This document shows, piece after piece, positions 1 to 9,880 of a DNA stretch of 64,000 nt. Position 1 is the first letter of the stretch. Every line of letters starts with the position of its first letter. Location of the stretch: NCBI RefSeq assembly GCF_018991925.1, contig NW_024724368.1, positions 5,482,545 through 5,546,544 on the forward strand, in the 5' to 3' direction. Position numbers and translations under genes: made by a program. Source of the DNA: Homarus americanus. Lineage: Eukaryota > Arthropoda > Malacostraca > Decapoda > Nephropidae. The notes below the pieces were generated by a model, which did no database searches, had not been told where the DNA came from, and was given only the letters and a program-made list of their open reading frames with translations.

Positions 1-1548
1 CAAAATCCTGAAATTTAAATCCAAACGCTCCACGACCCCAATTGACCTCCCAATCAAAATTTACAAGGAGTTTGCAGTCGAACTTGCCACCCCCGTCTGT
101 TCTATTATTAATGCATCACTCAGACAAAGCAAATGCCCTAATGAATGGAAAACCGCATTTGTTACCCCTATCCCCAAGGTCACCACCCCACAGTCCCCTA
201 ACGACCTCAGGCCAGTTGCCATTACCCCCATACCCAGTCTACTCTGTGAAGACTTTGTTTTTGAGTGGGCATTTGCTAGAATCTATCAGTCAATTGATCC
301 ACAGCAATTTGGCAATATGAGGACCTCCTCTACATCACACTGCTTAGTAAGTTTCCTGGATTTCCTGCACAAAAACCTGCAGAAACGTAAGACATCACTG
401 GCCGTTGCCCTTGTTGACTTGAGGAAGGCTTTTGACCTTGTTGATCACTGCACTGTTATCAACTTATCAACAAGGCCATTGCACTAGGGCTGCCCACCAA
501 CCTGGTCTCATGGCTCACTGATTTCTTGAGTGAGCGTCCAGGCAGTCAGGTACCAGGGTTCTGTCTCTACATTCCAACACCTCACCTGCGGTGTTCCTCA
601 GGAGACCAAGATGGGAGGGACCACTGTGCTTCCTGATCAACGACGCTCTATCGGACACTCCTCACAGGTGGAAGTACGTGGATGACTGCACTGTGGGGGT
701 TACAGTGGACAACACCTCACCGGACTACTCATCGCTACAAGGCACCCTGGACAAGCTACAGGCATGGACTACGGAGAACAAGGTCACCATCAACCACACC
801 AAAACCGTAGTCATGCACATCAATACCGCCACCACTCCAGTGCAAGCTCCAGCAGTCCCAGTGGGTGCCCATCCTCTCCAGCTAGTGCAGTCTGCCAAAC
901 TCCTGAGTGTTACCATATCACCATAAACTGGACTGGAAGGCTCATGTAAACAACACAATCAAGGCAGTCTCGTACCGACTCTACATGCTACGACGACTTA
1001 GATCACTTGGGGCACCCACGCCAGAGCTGAGGACTATCTACAACGCCTTTATTCTCCCCAAACTAACGTATGCGTCACCAGCCTAGTCGTCTTCTCTCAA
1101 CTCTACCCAACAACGTCAGCTAGAGAAGGTACAGAAAAGGGCCTGCAGAATCATGCTCGGCGCAAACTACTCCGGCTACAACAACGCTCTCTCCACCCTG
1201 GAAATGCCATCCCTCAGTGACCTCCACCACCAAGCACTAGCAAGGTTTGGCAGTGGGCTACTGCGCCATCCTCATCATCGCCACCTTCTGCCACCGGCAG
1301 TCCCCCGCCCACCTCGCGCAGTCCGCTACTACAACAAAATTCAGCCCATAAGAGCCCGCACTGATAGATATGAGAATAGCACCATCCCATCTATTGTTAA
1401 AATAATAAACAACTCCTGATTTATGTACTGTACAGCCCTGTAAATGTATTCAACGCATATCATTATGTCTAAATCCAACTTAAGCTTGTAAATTTTCAGC
1501 CACCGGCTGCAACTCTATTAATAAACCGTTTATTATTATTATTATTTA
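1..1548 (+). pseudogene. Non-LTR retrotransposon (LINE) reverse transcriptase, degraded, 3' part
   Basis: Three-frame reading gives a broken reverse transcriptase. In order there are a palm-type segment with VDLRKAFDLVDH near 413-450, the catalytic YVDD box at 675-686, a thumb region (ENKVTINHTKT, about 775-805) and the usual LINE C-terminal tail (QRQLEKVQKRACRIMLGA, about 1110-1160) ending in a TGA near 1418. Frameshifts occur near 455-480 and 590 and around 920, and there is an in-frame TAG at 1084-1086. The second copy at 27070-27072 has TGG at that place, so the TAG is a nonsense mutation. The 3' UTR ends in a (TTA)n tail at about 1530-1548. The element runs off the left edge of the window. 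It is not active. The exact clade cannot be settled by eye; jockey- or CR1-like groups are both possible. Confidence 0.85.
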
Positions 1549-1550
1549 AA

Positions 1551-1692
<142 letters not shown>

Positions 1693-1800
1693 CGTACAGA
1701 GTGATAGAGAAAGGATTGTTTATATAGTAATTCAGATAATAATAGTTTCTGGAATATTGTGTTTACGTGTTACAGTACAATTTCAGTTCCTCTGTTTTTT

Positions 1801-1937
1801 AGGAAATGGGTGATGTAGGAAATGGGTGACATAGGAAATAGGTGATGTAGGAGACGGGTGATGTAGGAGATGGGTGATGTAGGAGATGGTGTGATGTAGG
1901 AGATGGGTCATGTAGGAGATGGGTCATGTAGGAGACG
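1801..1937. repeat. 16-bp minisatellite, left part
   Basis: About eight imperfect copies of a GATGTAGGAGATGGGT-like unit. The same unit resumes at 2375-2416 after an inserted element, so the array was one block before the insertion. Confidence 0.85.
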
Positions 1938-2374
1938 TTTTTTTTTTTTTTTCTTTTTTACGGGGATTAGCCCACCCGGGCACAGGTCACTGACCCACAT
2001 CGGGGCCTGGGGGGCGAAAATGTAATAATAATAATAATTCATACAAAATAAAATTTATAATAAAAAGTAAAATAAAATATTAATGGTAATACTAACACTG
2101 ATAATAATAATAAATACAAAGAAATACAAGAATGAAAAAAAATCAATAGTGATAAACGCTATATGTATTTTGTGTTGTCAATGGTAAGAGAAACAATTGA
2201 GACCCTGCAATTGTGTGTAAATGAGGCAGAAAGTCAGATCATCAACCTGGGACTTGGTCACAATTTTCGTGATGCCATCTGGCAGCACGGTCTACCATTA
2301 GACAACACATTATGCTTCCAATATCTTCCCAGGCGGTAGTACCTCCCTGTTTGGTAGCTGCCTACTACCTACAA
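1938..2374 (-). mobile_element. Dispersed repeat family 'R1', copy 1 (retroelement-like, oligo-A tail on the minus strand)
   Basis: It begins on the plus strand with about 20 T and then CGGGGATTAGCCCACCCGGG, and ends with GCCTACTACCTACAA. A second copy with the same ends lies at 35230-35808. The two share the poly-T start, the GC-rich block, an AAT-rich middle and about 180 bp of nearly identical right-hand sequence. The oligo-A end on the minus strand suggests retroposition in minus orientation. No complete protein is seen. The family identity is unknown to me; the right end resembles repeats common in decapod genomes. Confidence 0.7.
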
Positions 2375-2417
2375 TGTAGGAGATGGGTGATGTAGGAGAT
2401 GGCTGATGTAGATGAGT
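2375..2417. repeat. 16-bp minisatellite, right part
   Basis: Two to three more units of the array seen at 1801-1937, interrupted on the left by repeat R1 and on the right by a CR1 3' end. Confidence 0.75.
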
Positions 2418-2953
2418 GACATAAGAACATAAGAAAATAAGGAGTCTGCAATAGGCCGGTTGGCCTGTGCATGGCAGCTCCTGTCGAGAGTTACTACCAC
2501 TCTCTATCATCCATGAATTTATCCAGTCTCCTTTTGAAACTTTCCAGCGTTCCAGCACTTACTACATAGTTGCTAAGCTTGTTCCACTCGTCCACCACCC
2601 TATTTGTGAACCAGTTTCTTCCTAGCTCCCTCCTAAACCTAAACTTATCCAACTTAAATCCGTTGCTCTGAGTCCTATCCTGCTCGGATATTATAAGAAC
2701 TTTATCTATATCCCCTTTATTGATTCCTTTCACCCACTTAAATACTTCTATCATGTCTCCCCGCACTCTTCGTCTTTCTAGGGAATGCAAGTTTAGTTTC
2801 TTTAACCTATCCTGATATGGAAGGTTTCTAAGTCCCGGAATCATTTTCGTCATTCTTCGCTGCACCGACTCCAGTGAATTGATATCCATTCTATAATAAG
2901 GGCACCAGAGCTGAACCGCATAATCGAGGTGAGGCCTGACTAGCGCAAGATGG
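2418..2953 (-). mobile_element. CR1-like LINE, 5'-truncated copy 1 (C-terminal reverse transcriptase)
   Basis: The minus strand encodes the conserved end of CR1-type reverse transcriptase: ALVRPHLDYAVQLW, then SLESVQRRMTKMIPGLRN, a GFKLDKFRFRRELGRNWF block and the terminal FKRRLDKFMDDREW followed by a stop at 2494-2496. The frame is open through the whole copy. Downstream on the minus strand a short 3' UTR ends in an 8-bp TTCTTATG repeat tail (2418-2440). Short tandem tails of this kind are a known trait of CR1 elements. The copy starts abruptly at about 2953, inside minisatellite-like sequence. Related copies are at 7191-9005 and 18262-18633. Confidence 0.88.
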
Positions 2954-2980
2954 GTGATATACCTGTATGGGATGAGTAAT

Positions 2981-3228
2981 CTGGTCATTCTATCTGATAC
3001 TCCCCGGACAATCCACCTGGTCACTCCCCAGACACTCTACCTAGTCACTCCCCTGACACGCTATCTGGTCACTCCCTGGACACTCTACCTGGTCATTCCA
3101 CCTGGTCAATCCCCGGACACTCCATCAAGTCACTCCCCGAACACTACACTTGGTCACTCCTCAGACACTCCACCTCGTCACTCCTCGGACACTTCACCTG
3201 GTCACTCCCGGTCACTTCACCTGGTTGG
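2981..3228. repeat. ~24-bp minisatellite
   Basis: About ten degenerate copies of a unit built on CTGGTCACTCCCCGGACACT. The open frames seen here are by-products of the repeat. Confidence 0.85.
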
Positions 3229-3313
3229 GTTTTTCCTTTCCCCACCCAGCACCTGGTCTTGGCCGCCATCTTAGCTTATACTGGGTAATACTCTTTGTCG
3301 CCAACTCTCTTCG

Positions 3314-3339
3314 GGGGAAATCCTTGGCGGGAAATTCCC
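3314..3339 (+). promoter_or_regulatory. Paired Rel/NF-kB-like sites upstream of crustin A
   Basis: GGGGAAATCC (3314-3323) and GGGAAATTCCC (3329-3339) lie 5 bp apart, about 400 bp upstream of the predicted crustin A start site. Both fit insect Dorsal/Dif-type kB sites (GGG-A/T-rich core-CC). Arthropod antimicrobial peptide genes are classic Toll/IMD-Rel targets. Binding here is inferred from sequence only. Confidence 0.55.
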
Positions 3340-3707
3340 AGAAGACCTCAGTTACATAACACCCTGACCGTACACTTCATAGGAGTCAGCGGGCTGTCTC
3401 GTCTCCCGCCTAATTTTTTTTTTCTAAACCTCTTTAACAAGTTTTCATTGTTTAATATCTATTTAAAATTAGGATTGTAGGTTGTTAAAACATTAAACTT
3501 TGTTGGTTCAGTTACTAGTGCTGTAGAGGATCCAAACGTTAAGTAAATATGAAGATCAGTAGTTGTTGACCACGAGTAAACTTACTACCGAAGTTGTTAT
3601 AATGGTTATTTTTTACATCTAACGGGAGCGAAGGGTAAGGACTACGTAACCGGCATTCAAGGAGGGAGGGGGAGGAGGGGGTGAAGGCCATTAAGTCCCT
3701 CAGCGGG

Positions 3708-3740
3708 TATATAAGTCGCGGCCATCCGTAAACCGACACA
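3708..3740 (+). promoter_or_regulatory. Crustin A core promoter: TATA box and start site
   Basis: TATATAAG at 3708-3715. The likely start is the A at 3740 in an ACACAGAC context, 32 bp from the first T of the TATA box. The same spacing is seen at crustins B and D. Confidence 0.7.
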
Positions 3741-3784
3741 GACCTTCCAGTTCATCTCCCAACCAGTCCGCCGCTCCTCCTCAG
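3740..3784 (+). other. Crustin A non-coding exon 1 and donor site
   Basis: A short 5' UTR exon ending CTCAG|GTGAGT, with the intron starting at 3785. The matching acceptor is CTGTGACAG at 4190-4198, which abuts the ATG. The resulting 414-bp intron places the splice junction directly before the start codon. Confidence 0.7.
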
Positions 3785-4198
3785 GTGAGTCCATATTACT
3801 TTTCTATATCAAACATCTTTTACAGATAAATCTCATGTGCGTGTCTATATACATCCAATAATCCGTCTTCCATAAATTATTTTCATTACCCATCATTATA
3901 TCTGTATCTTAACCCCCACGTCTATAGCCTTCTTAGTAACACACCCCATCAGTGGTTCACACACACCCACACACTTTCTTGTGATTAATTTTACAACAGC
4001 TGCAGCTACCACTGAGATATTTCTGTTAATGAGACCCTTCAATAGTGTGTACACAGTATCATTCATGAAATATTAAGAAGACTAGTAACTGTTCATTTAC
4101 CGAAAAGTGAAGTTAAGTTCTCAGTTACATAACATAAACGCCAGTTGCTCTGGATAGATTATCGTTATAATTCTCTCCCATTTTATGAACTGTGACAG

Positions 4199-4741
4199 AT
4201 GAAGTTCGTGGTGGTGCTCATATTGGCAGTGGCCCTAGCGGCAGCCGATGACGATGCCGCTAGCAACACTCCCCAAGGACGCACTAGGACTAGGGGCTCC
4301 GGCAGCGGCAGCCAGTCTTCTAAGATCTTTGGAGGTGGACTCCTAGGTGGACTCGGTGGTGGACACGGAGGTGGGTTCGGTGGCGGACACGGAGGTGGGT
4401 TCGGTGGTGGACACGGAGGTGGACACGGAGGTGGGTTCGGTGGTGGGTTCGGTGGTGGACACGGAGGTGGACACGGTGGTGGATCATCTGGTTGCCGGTA
4501 CTGGTGCAGGACACCCCAGGGTCAGGCTTATTGCTGTGAGAACAGCAGCCAAGTACAAAGTCAAGTCGCTGTGAAGCCCGGATATTGCCCACCTGTCCGT
4601 CCTAGTTGTCCCCCTGTCAGGAGTTTCGGTCCCCCACAGACCTGTTCCAACGACGGTTCCTGCAGTGGTTACGACAAGTGCTGCTTTGACACTTGTCTTC
4701 AAGAACATGTGTGTAAACCCATTCAGCAATTCGGTCGCTAA
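4199..4741 (+). CDS. Crustin A: glycine-rich type II crustin (WAP-domain antimicrobial protein)
   Basis: A complete 180-residue secreted protein. Signal peptide is about residues 1-16 (MKFVVVLILAVALAAA). An acidic/arginine/serine stretch follows, then a glycine-rich repeat at about 45-96 of GGGHGGGF-type units. Next is the four-cysteine crustin motif (C99, C103, C112, C113), and then one WAP domain with eight cysteines (C130, C137, C149, C155, C161, C162, C166, C172), including the typical KPGYCP start and KCCFDTC core. Crustins are haemolymph/haemocyte antimicrobial proteins of decapods; type II members carry this Gly-rich region. The ATG is fixed by the signal peptide and by the acceptor just before it. 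Unlike crustins B-D the coding part has no intron. Exact activity cannot be read from sequence. Confidence 0.95.
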   Translation: MKFVVVLILAVALAAADDDAASNTPQGRTRTRGSGSGSQSSKIFGGGLLGGLGGGHGGGFGGGHGGGFGGGHGGGHGGGFGGGFGGGHGGGHGGGSSGCRYWCRTPQGQAYCCENSSQVQSQVAVKPGYCPPVRPSCPPVRSFGPPQTCSNDGSCSGYDKCCFDTCLQEHVCKPIQQFGR

Positions 4742-4858
4742 AATGACGAACTTGGATAATGTCGGACAATTTATTCAGTATACAATGTAAAGGTGAGACA
4801 TGTTACCTAAGGGAGGGACAGCTTCATATATACTCACCTTCCGATGTTTGTAATATAA

Positions 4859-4864
4859 AATAAA
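4859..4864 (+). terminator. Polyadenylation signal of crustin A
   Basis: AATAAA 118 bp after the stop codon in an A/T-rich 3' UTR. This gives a short, conventional transcript end. Confidence 0.65.
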
Positions 4865-5805
4865 GAACAAGATAAATCCTATACACTTTTTATTTCCCCC
4901 TGAGCTGTGTCTTTCGTGCTGCCTAATTTAATACATGATAACATAGCAATACCAAGGTGCTTCCCCAGCCCTTGAGAGTAAATACCTTTAGTTCTGAATA
5001 TTTATTGGGCGAATAACTGCTTATGCATAGAAATCCACGCCAGCCACTGAAGAAACTCTTTGGTCTGTTCAAGGATATCAACATTACTGGCCATTATTAG
5101 AACGTTAGATAGAAGAATGGATAACATGAAGATCTGATACCCCAGCTTATTTCATTTGGTGATTAAATGCCCTAATGCTAACCTAACCTAACCTAACCTA
5201 ACCTCCCCAAGTTCTGTATACCAAATATGGTATTTTGTTTGCTACAGGAGTTGTTACAACAAATTTGGGGGAACTCAACTGCGCCATCACGGCTTAAAAT
5301 GACCAAGTGGAGCATGGAAAAAGAGCCGACACCACCATAACACCAACACTGAGCCACCACCACGACATCACCACCACCATTTTGTCACCACCAATACCTT
5401 CACCACCACCACCACCTATAGCAAGGTAAACTAAAGGGGCAGCTTTCATATTTCATAGAGAAAATCTTTGTTCCCTCAAACTATAGACAAGCTGTTGTAA
5501 TTGTGCTCCTGTTTGTCATTTGTCTTTCTCTCTCTCTTCCTTTTTTTATCTTTTTATCTATCTAACTGCTTATGTATTCTTGTGTCTATCTTTCTATCTG
5601 TCCGTGTTTGACTTTCAATATACTGTTACGGATTATTAAAACTTCAAGTTTACAGTATGGTGATTTGTTACAGCACTTCCAATAATCACTTGATAATTAG
5701 GCAAGAGTGTCAACCAGAAGTTTCAACACAGTACACAGGGCAAAGTGTACTCAAGGTAAATAGCAGTCAAGTAAATAGTTACCAATTTAGTGTGGTGGAG
5801 GATAC
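4865..5805. other. Intergenic, A/T-rich with CCA-rich patch
   Basis: Apart from the telomere-type motif, there is a degenerate CCA/ACC-rich stretch at 5330-5415 and a CT/TATCT-rich patch at 5517-5600. I see no coding exon. Confidence 0.6.
5180..5203. repeat. Short interstitial (CCTAA)n motif
   Basis: Just under five units of the arthropod telomere-type TTAGG repeat, written as CCTAA on the plus strand. Similar short runs occur at 9385-9402, 11889-11903, 39711-39730 and 40862-40881. Confidence 0.7.
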
Positions 5806-5862
5806 GGAACACGATCAGCGAGTACGGAACACGATCAGCGAGTACGGAACACGATCAGCGAC
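5806..5862. repeat. 20-bp tandem repeat, about 3 copies
   Basis: Nearly perfect copies of GTACGGAACACGATCAGCGA. Confidence 0.9.
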
Positions 5863-6611
5863 AGTTTTAATATTATACAGTACTTAAAATATTTAGTTAC
5901 ATACAAATGTTAATCCTAATGAAACCTAAACACAGGTCAGAACATAATAATAATGCTTACTGAAATCACACAAGTACTATATTAAATATTAAGTAAACAC
6001 TTGTAAGAATGATAGAAAGTGATTCTTTGTGTATTGGCACTAAGAACCACTTAAGTAAAGATAATGATTCACTTCAGTTATAGTTAGAATTACTTGTATT
6101 GGTGACACTCATATAAGTACACTATTAAATGACAGTATGTAAGGTAAGGTTGTCCCGTCACAGGGTGTTGGGCGTTTCACAGTAAGTAGGGGAGCTCTTA
6201 GAAGTCACTTATTACACATGGCATAACTAAGGCATGTGCAAGACCCCTACGGCGATAAAAAAATAAGGACTTAGTGTGTACAATGAGCCGATGTAGGTGT
6301 GGCCACATGAAGGACTCGTGGGTAAACCCAGCAGAGACGTAGTAGCCCTGAAGAGATGACCAGTCAGTCGAATACTGTACGGGTTTTTATATTAATCTAC
6401 GCGGGTAAGGAAGTCAATGCCGCTCCTGGGTCTGTGTGGTTTTTTTTTTCACCTCGTATGGGCGTGGCTTGTGAATGACGTCACTTTTCTCTCCTAAATG
6501 ATTGGTTGAATTTTCGCTACGACTCACTTCCATCCACCTATTACACTGGTCTACAAAAAAATATTTTTTTTTCTGGCATGAAACCTTTTAACTGTTTTTT
6601 ACTAACTTTAA
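5863..6611. other. Intergenic, no feature recognised
   Basis: A/T-rich sequence without a supported ORF or repeat. Confidence 0.5.
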
Positions 6612-7034
6612 GGTGCTGAATCCAAATCTGATCTCAGATTTGCTCCATCACGTAACGTGCCAGAATTTACTGAGCTACCAGAGATTGAGGATATAGACCG
6701 GAATTCACCTGTTTCTACTGATGAAGATGAAGAGACTGATCTTTTCAAGCCATCTGGTGAAGACTGTGAAAAGCCAACGTTGTTTACTCAGTCAGAATTG
6801 AATGATCTGGTCAGAGATCTAAATTTGCCAAAACAGTCTGCTGAATTGTTAGCTTCCAGGCTTCAAGAGAAACGACTCTTAAAACCTGGCACGAGTGTCT
6901 CCTTTTATCGCAACAGAGAAGAGCAACTGCGGAAGTACTTTCATTCATATGATCAGCTTGTTTTTTGTAATGATACTAAACGCCTGGGCAATATTTCTAT
7001 AATGTGGGTTAGTTTTTATAAGACACAATTGAGG
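6612..7034 (+). pseudogene. Fragment of a multicopy transposon-like protein family (SELNDLVRDLNLPK type)
   Basis: An open frame reads ESKSDLRFAPSRNVPEF, an acidic stretch (TDEDEETDLF), then SELNDLVRDLNLPKQSAELL, SRLQEKRLLKPGTSVSFYRN and QLVFCND before ending at a stop near 7035. It has no ATG. A pyrimidine-rich tract ending in AG just before 6612 looks like a splice acceptor, so this may be an internal exon. I recognise the block as the N-terminal part of an uncharacterised protein found in very many copies in arthropod and other invertebrate genomes, probably element-borne. The rest of that protein is missing and the frame runs into a GATTGTGGTGAT minisatellite. Confidence 0.6.
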
Positions 7035-7186
7035 TGATTGTGATTGTGGTGACAGTGTAGTGATTTTGGTGATGATGAAGATTGTGGTGATGGTGGTGAA
7101 GCGATTGTGGCGAAGTGATTTTGGTGATGGTTAAGTGATTGTGGTGATGTGATTGTAGTGATGGTGAAGTGATTATGGTGAAGTAT
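7035..7186. repeat. GATTGTGGTGAT-type minisatellite
   Basis: Degenerate copies of a unit like GTGATTGTGGTGATGGTGAA that end where the CR1 fragment starts. Confidence 0.8.
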
Positions 7187-7190
7187 TTAA

Positions 7191-9005
7191 GTGGGAATGC
7201 AAGATTAATTTATTTAACCTATCTTGATAGGGAAGGTTTCTAAGTCCCGGAATCATTTTCGTCATTCTTCGCTGCACCGACTTCAGTGAATTGATATCCA
7301 TTCTATAATACGGGCACTAGAACTGAAAAGCATAATGGAGGTGTGGCCTAACAAGCGCAAGATATAGTTGCAATAAGACCTCTGCATTCTTAATACTTAC
7401 ATTTCTAGATATAAAACCTAATACTGTTTGTAATGGCCCATGTTTCATAAACTTAAGAATTATATAAATGGGTTATTTACATTTGATTTATATACTGACT
7501 CATCCCTGTAACTTTCCATTGGCTATGAGGTGACATGTTGAATGCACGTGATAAGGTGTGCCCAAGGGAAGCTGCGTCATACTATGCTGAGTAAAGGCAT
7601 AAAGTAGCCGGCTCCTGGCCACCTAAAGTGGGCAGTAGCTTGATATCCTTGACTAGAGGAAGACGTTATTTGAGAGCCGCAGTAGATGGCTCCGTCTTCC
7701 CTCGAGGGAGGACTAAGCGTCTATTCCGTTCTCCCTCGATGGGTCACTACTCAGTCTCACTCACAAACTTACATAGAACGGACGTTGATTCACGAATATT
7801 TACATAGACGCTGTCCTTTCTTATCACACTCATATATAGTGGAACTTCCGGTTGATCTACACTCAGAAATTATGCAAATAACACTTTTTAATAAAGGAAG
7901 AAACTTCAATTGGGTTTCGTTACTAAAGCCTAATAATAATATACATGAACTAACCTGGTAACTTTGACTTAACCAGCTGGTTCATGTTTGCCTTATTTCG
8001 AACATTAACGCACTGTTTTCTAGGCCGTAGGTCCGTGCTTACAAGTACACCTAAGTCTCTTTCACAAGTCGACTTCTCTAGGTTGATGTTGTTAAGGCTG
8101 TATATATTGACAGAATTTGTTCTTCCAATATTAAGTACACTACACTTGCTGGATGTTGAATTTCATTTGCCATTTTACTGACCACTCCTGCAGTTCATTT
8201 AAATCTTCCTATAGGGCATTTGCATCCTTCCCTGAATTAATCTGCCGCCCTATTTTGGTGTCATCCGCAAACTTACTTATGTCACTGCTGATCCCAGTAT
8301 CTAGATCGCTTATGTAGATTATGAACAAGAGTGGGCCCAGTACTGACCCCTGGGGAACCCCACTGGTTCCACAGCCCCACTCTGACTTAACACCATCTAC
8401 GTTGACCCTCTGTGTTCTATCGGTAAGCCATGATTTTATCCAATTTAAAAATTCCCCTCGATACCATGAGCCTTAACTTTTCTCAGAAGCCTCTGATGCG
8501 GTACTCTGTCAAACGCTTTGCTAAAGTCTAAGTAAATAACATCGTAATTTTCGTCATTATCTACTACTTCGAAGACTTTCCTAAAAAAAAAAGTCAGCTG
8601 ATTTTTAGAGAAGATTTTCCCTTTGTAAACCCTTGTTGAGAATCGTAGATTAATTTTTGTTCTCTAAATGCGATCGGATGTTATTTGCTATAATTGATTC
8701 AAGAAATTTCCCCACTACTGACGTCAAACTAATCGACCGGTAATTTGACGCTAATGTTCTGTCACCCTTTTTGAATATGGGTACTACATTTGCCTGTTTC
8801 CACAAGTCTGGCACAATTCCCGTGTCTAATGATTTTGTAAATAAATTTACGAGGGGTCCGCTAATCTGTTCCTTACACTCTTTCAAAACTCGAGGGAAAA
8901 TTTCATCCGGACCTGGGGATTTTGTCTTCTTTAATTTATTTATCTTCTTTAGAACATCCTCTTTTCTGATAGTGATATTCTTTAATTTGTCTTCTTCATT
9001 TCCCT
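7191..9005 (-). mobile_element. CR1-like LINE copy 2, split by a solo LTR
   Basis: On the minus strand, 9005-7985 gives the RT palm and fingers: an FSKAFDRVPH-type box, SGVPQGSVLGPLLF and the catalytic FADDTKIG (codons at 8260-8271), ending at NKAN. At 7428-7191 the frame resumes with VLGFISRNV and LALVRPHLHYA, then SVQRRMTKMIPGLRN. The two parts are consecutive in CR1 proteins, so 7429-7984 is an insertion. Several stops and frameshifts make the copy inactive. The 3' end after 'NKL' is missing. Confidence 0.85.
7429..7984. mobile_element. Solo LTR inserted in CR1, with 4-bp target duplication
   Basis: The 556-bp insert begins TGTAATGG and ends GGTTCA, the TG...CA ends typical of LTRs. It is flanked by TGTT on both sides (7425-7428 and 7985-7988). 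Removing it together with one TGTT rejoins the CR1 sequence. Inside are TATATA near 7834-7839 and AATAAA near 7890, as expected of an LTR. No internal coding region or second LTR is present. A 4-bp duplication suits Ty3/gypsy-like elements, but the superfamily is inference. The 91-residue ORF inside it is not a gene. Confidence 0.7.
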
Positions 9006-9144
9006 AAATATCAGTGAATATCTTGCGAAGGTCACAAATATTTTTTCCCAACACAGTAAATACGGTGATAATGGAAAGTAAACTGTTTATTTGACCATTA
9101 TGCTTCACTTGACTGTAATAATTTATAACACAAAAGTACGGCAC

Positions 9145-9632
9145 AACGAATTACCCAAAAGTACCCAAAAGTATATTAAATCAGGGTAAATCTTAACGAA
9201 TATATGTTTTACATCAATAAAACCTGATTAATAATGTTTTCATTGAAATGTAGTCAAAATAATGAAATAATAAACAGCGAAAAACGCTACATTCCAAAGA
9301 GTCACCTATCCAAAATGGAGATATAATTACCGATGTTTCTGTTACTTTGGGGTATTTAACGTAGCCGTAGGATTTACTTTTCGTTAGGTTAGGTTAGGTT
9401 AGCGAAGTGCATCACGATGGATCTGAGTTATCTCCCTTGTTCACGAACTCTTTGAAATTTAGCGTTCGCCAATACTGAAAGTATTTCGCTGTTTATTATT
9501 TCAGCTTAAAAATTATTTCTACAAAATTATACTAAAAATAATATTAAATATGTTTTGTGTATGTATAACAGATATTCGTTAAGATTATACTCTTATTTGC
9601 TATACTTTTTTGGTACTTTTGGGTAAATCGTA
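9145..9632. mobile_element. Foldback/MITE-like element with ~160-190 bp inverted arms
   Basis: The left arm 9145-9302 and the right arm 9443-9632 are imperfect reverse complements. Shared blocks include TTACCCAAAAGTACC, ATCTTAACGAATAT, GAAATAATAAACAGCGAAA and an AACGCTA..TTCCAAAGAGT-like block. The spacer holds a short TTAGG run. There is no coding capacity. Ends and target duplication could not be fixed. Confidence 0.7.
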
Positions 9633-9699
9633 GCTCCCCCAAAAGTATATTATTCTACTTGTCGAAAATATTACCTTTACACTGGTGATTGGAGGTTGA

Positions 9700-9880
9700 C
9701 AAGCGAGTTACCTACCACCACCACAGACACTTCCCCACCACCACCAGACACTTCTCCACCACCACTATAAACACTTCCCCACCATCACCACAGACACTTC
9801 CCCACCACCACCACTATAAACACTTCCCCACCGCCGCCACCACCACAGACACTTCCCCACCACCACCATTCCTCCACAGT
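9700..9880. repeat. CCACCA-rich minisatellite
   Basis: Repeats of a CACTTCCCCACCACCACCA-type unit. Confidence 0.85.
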
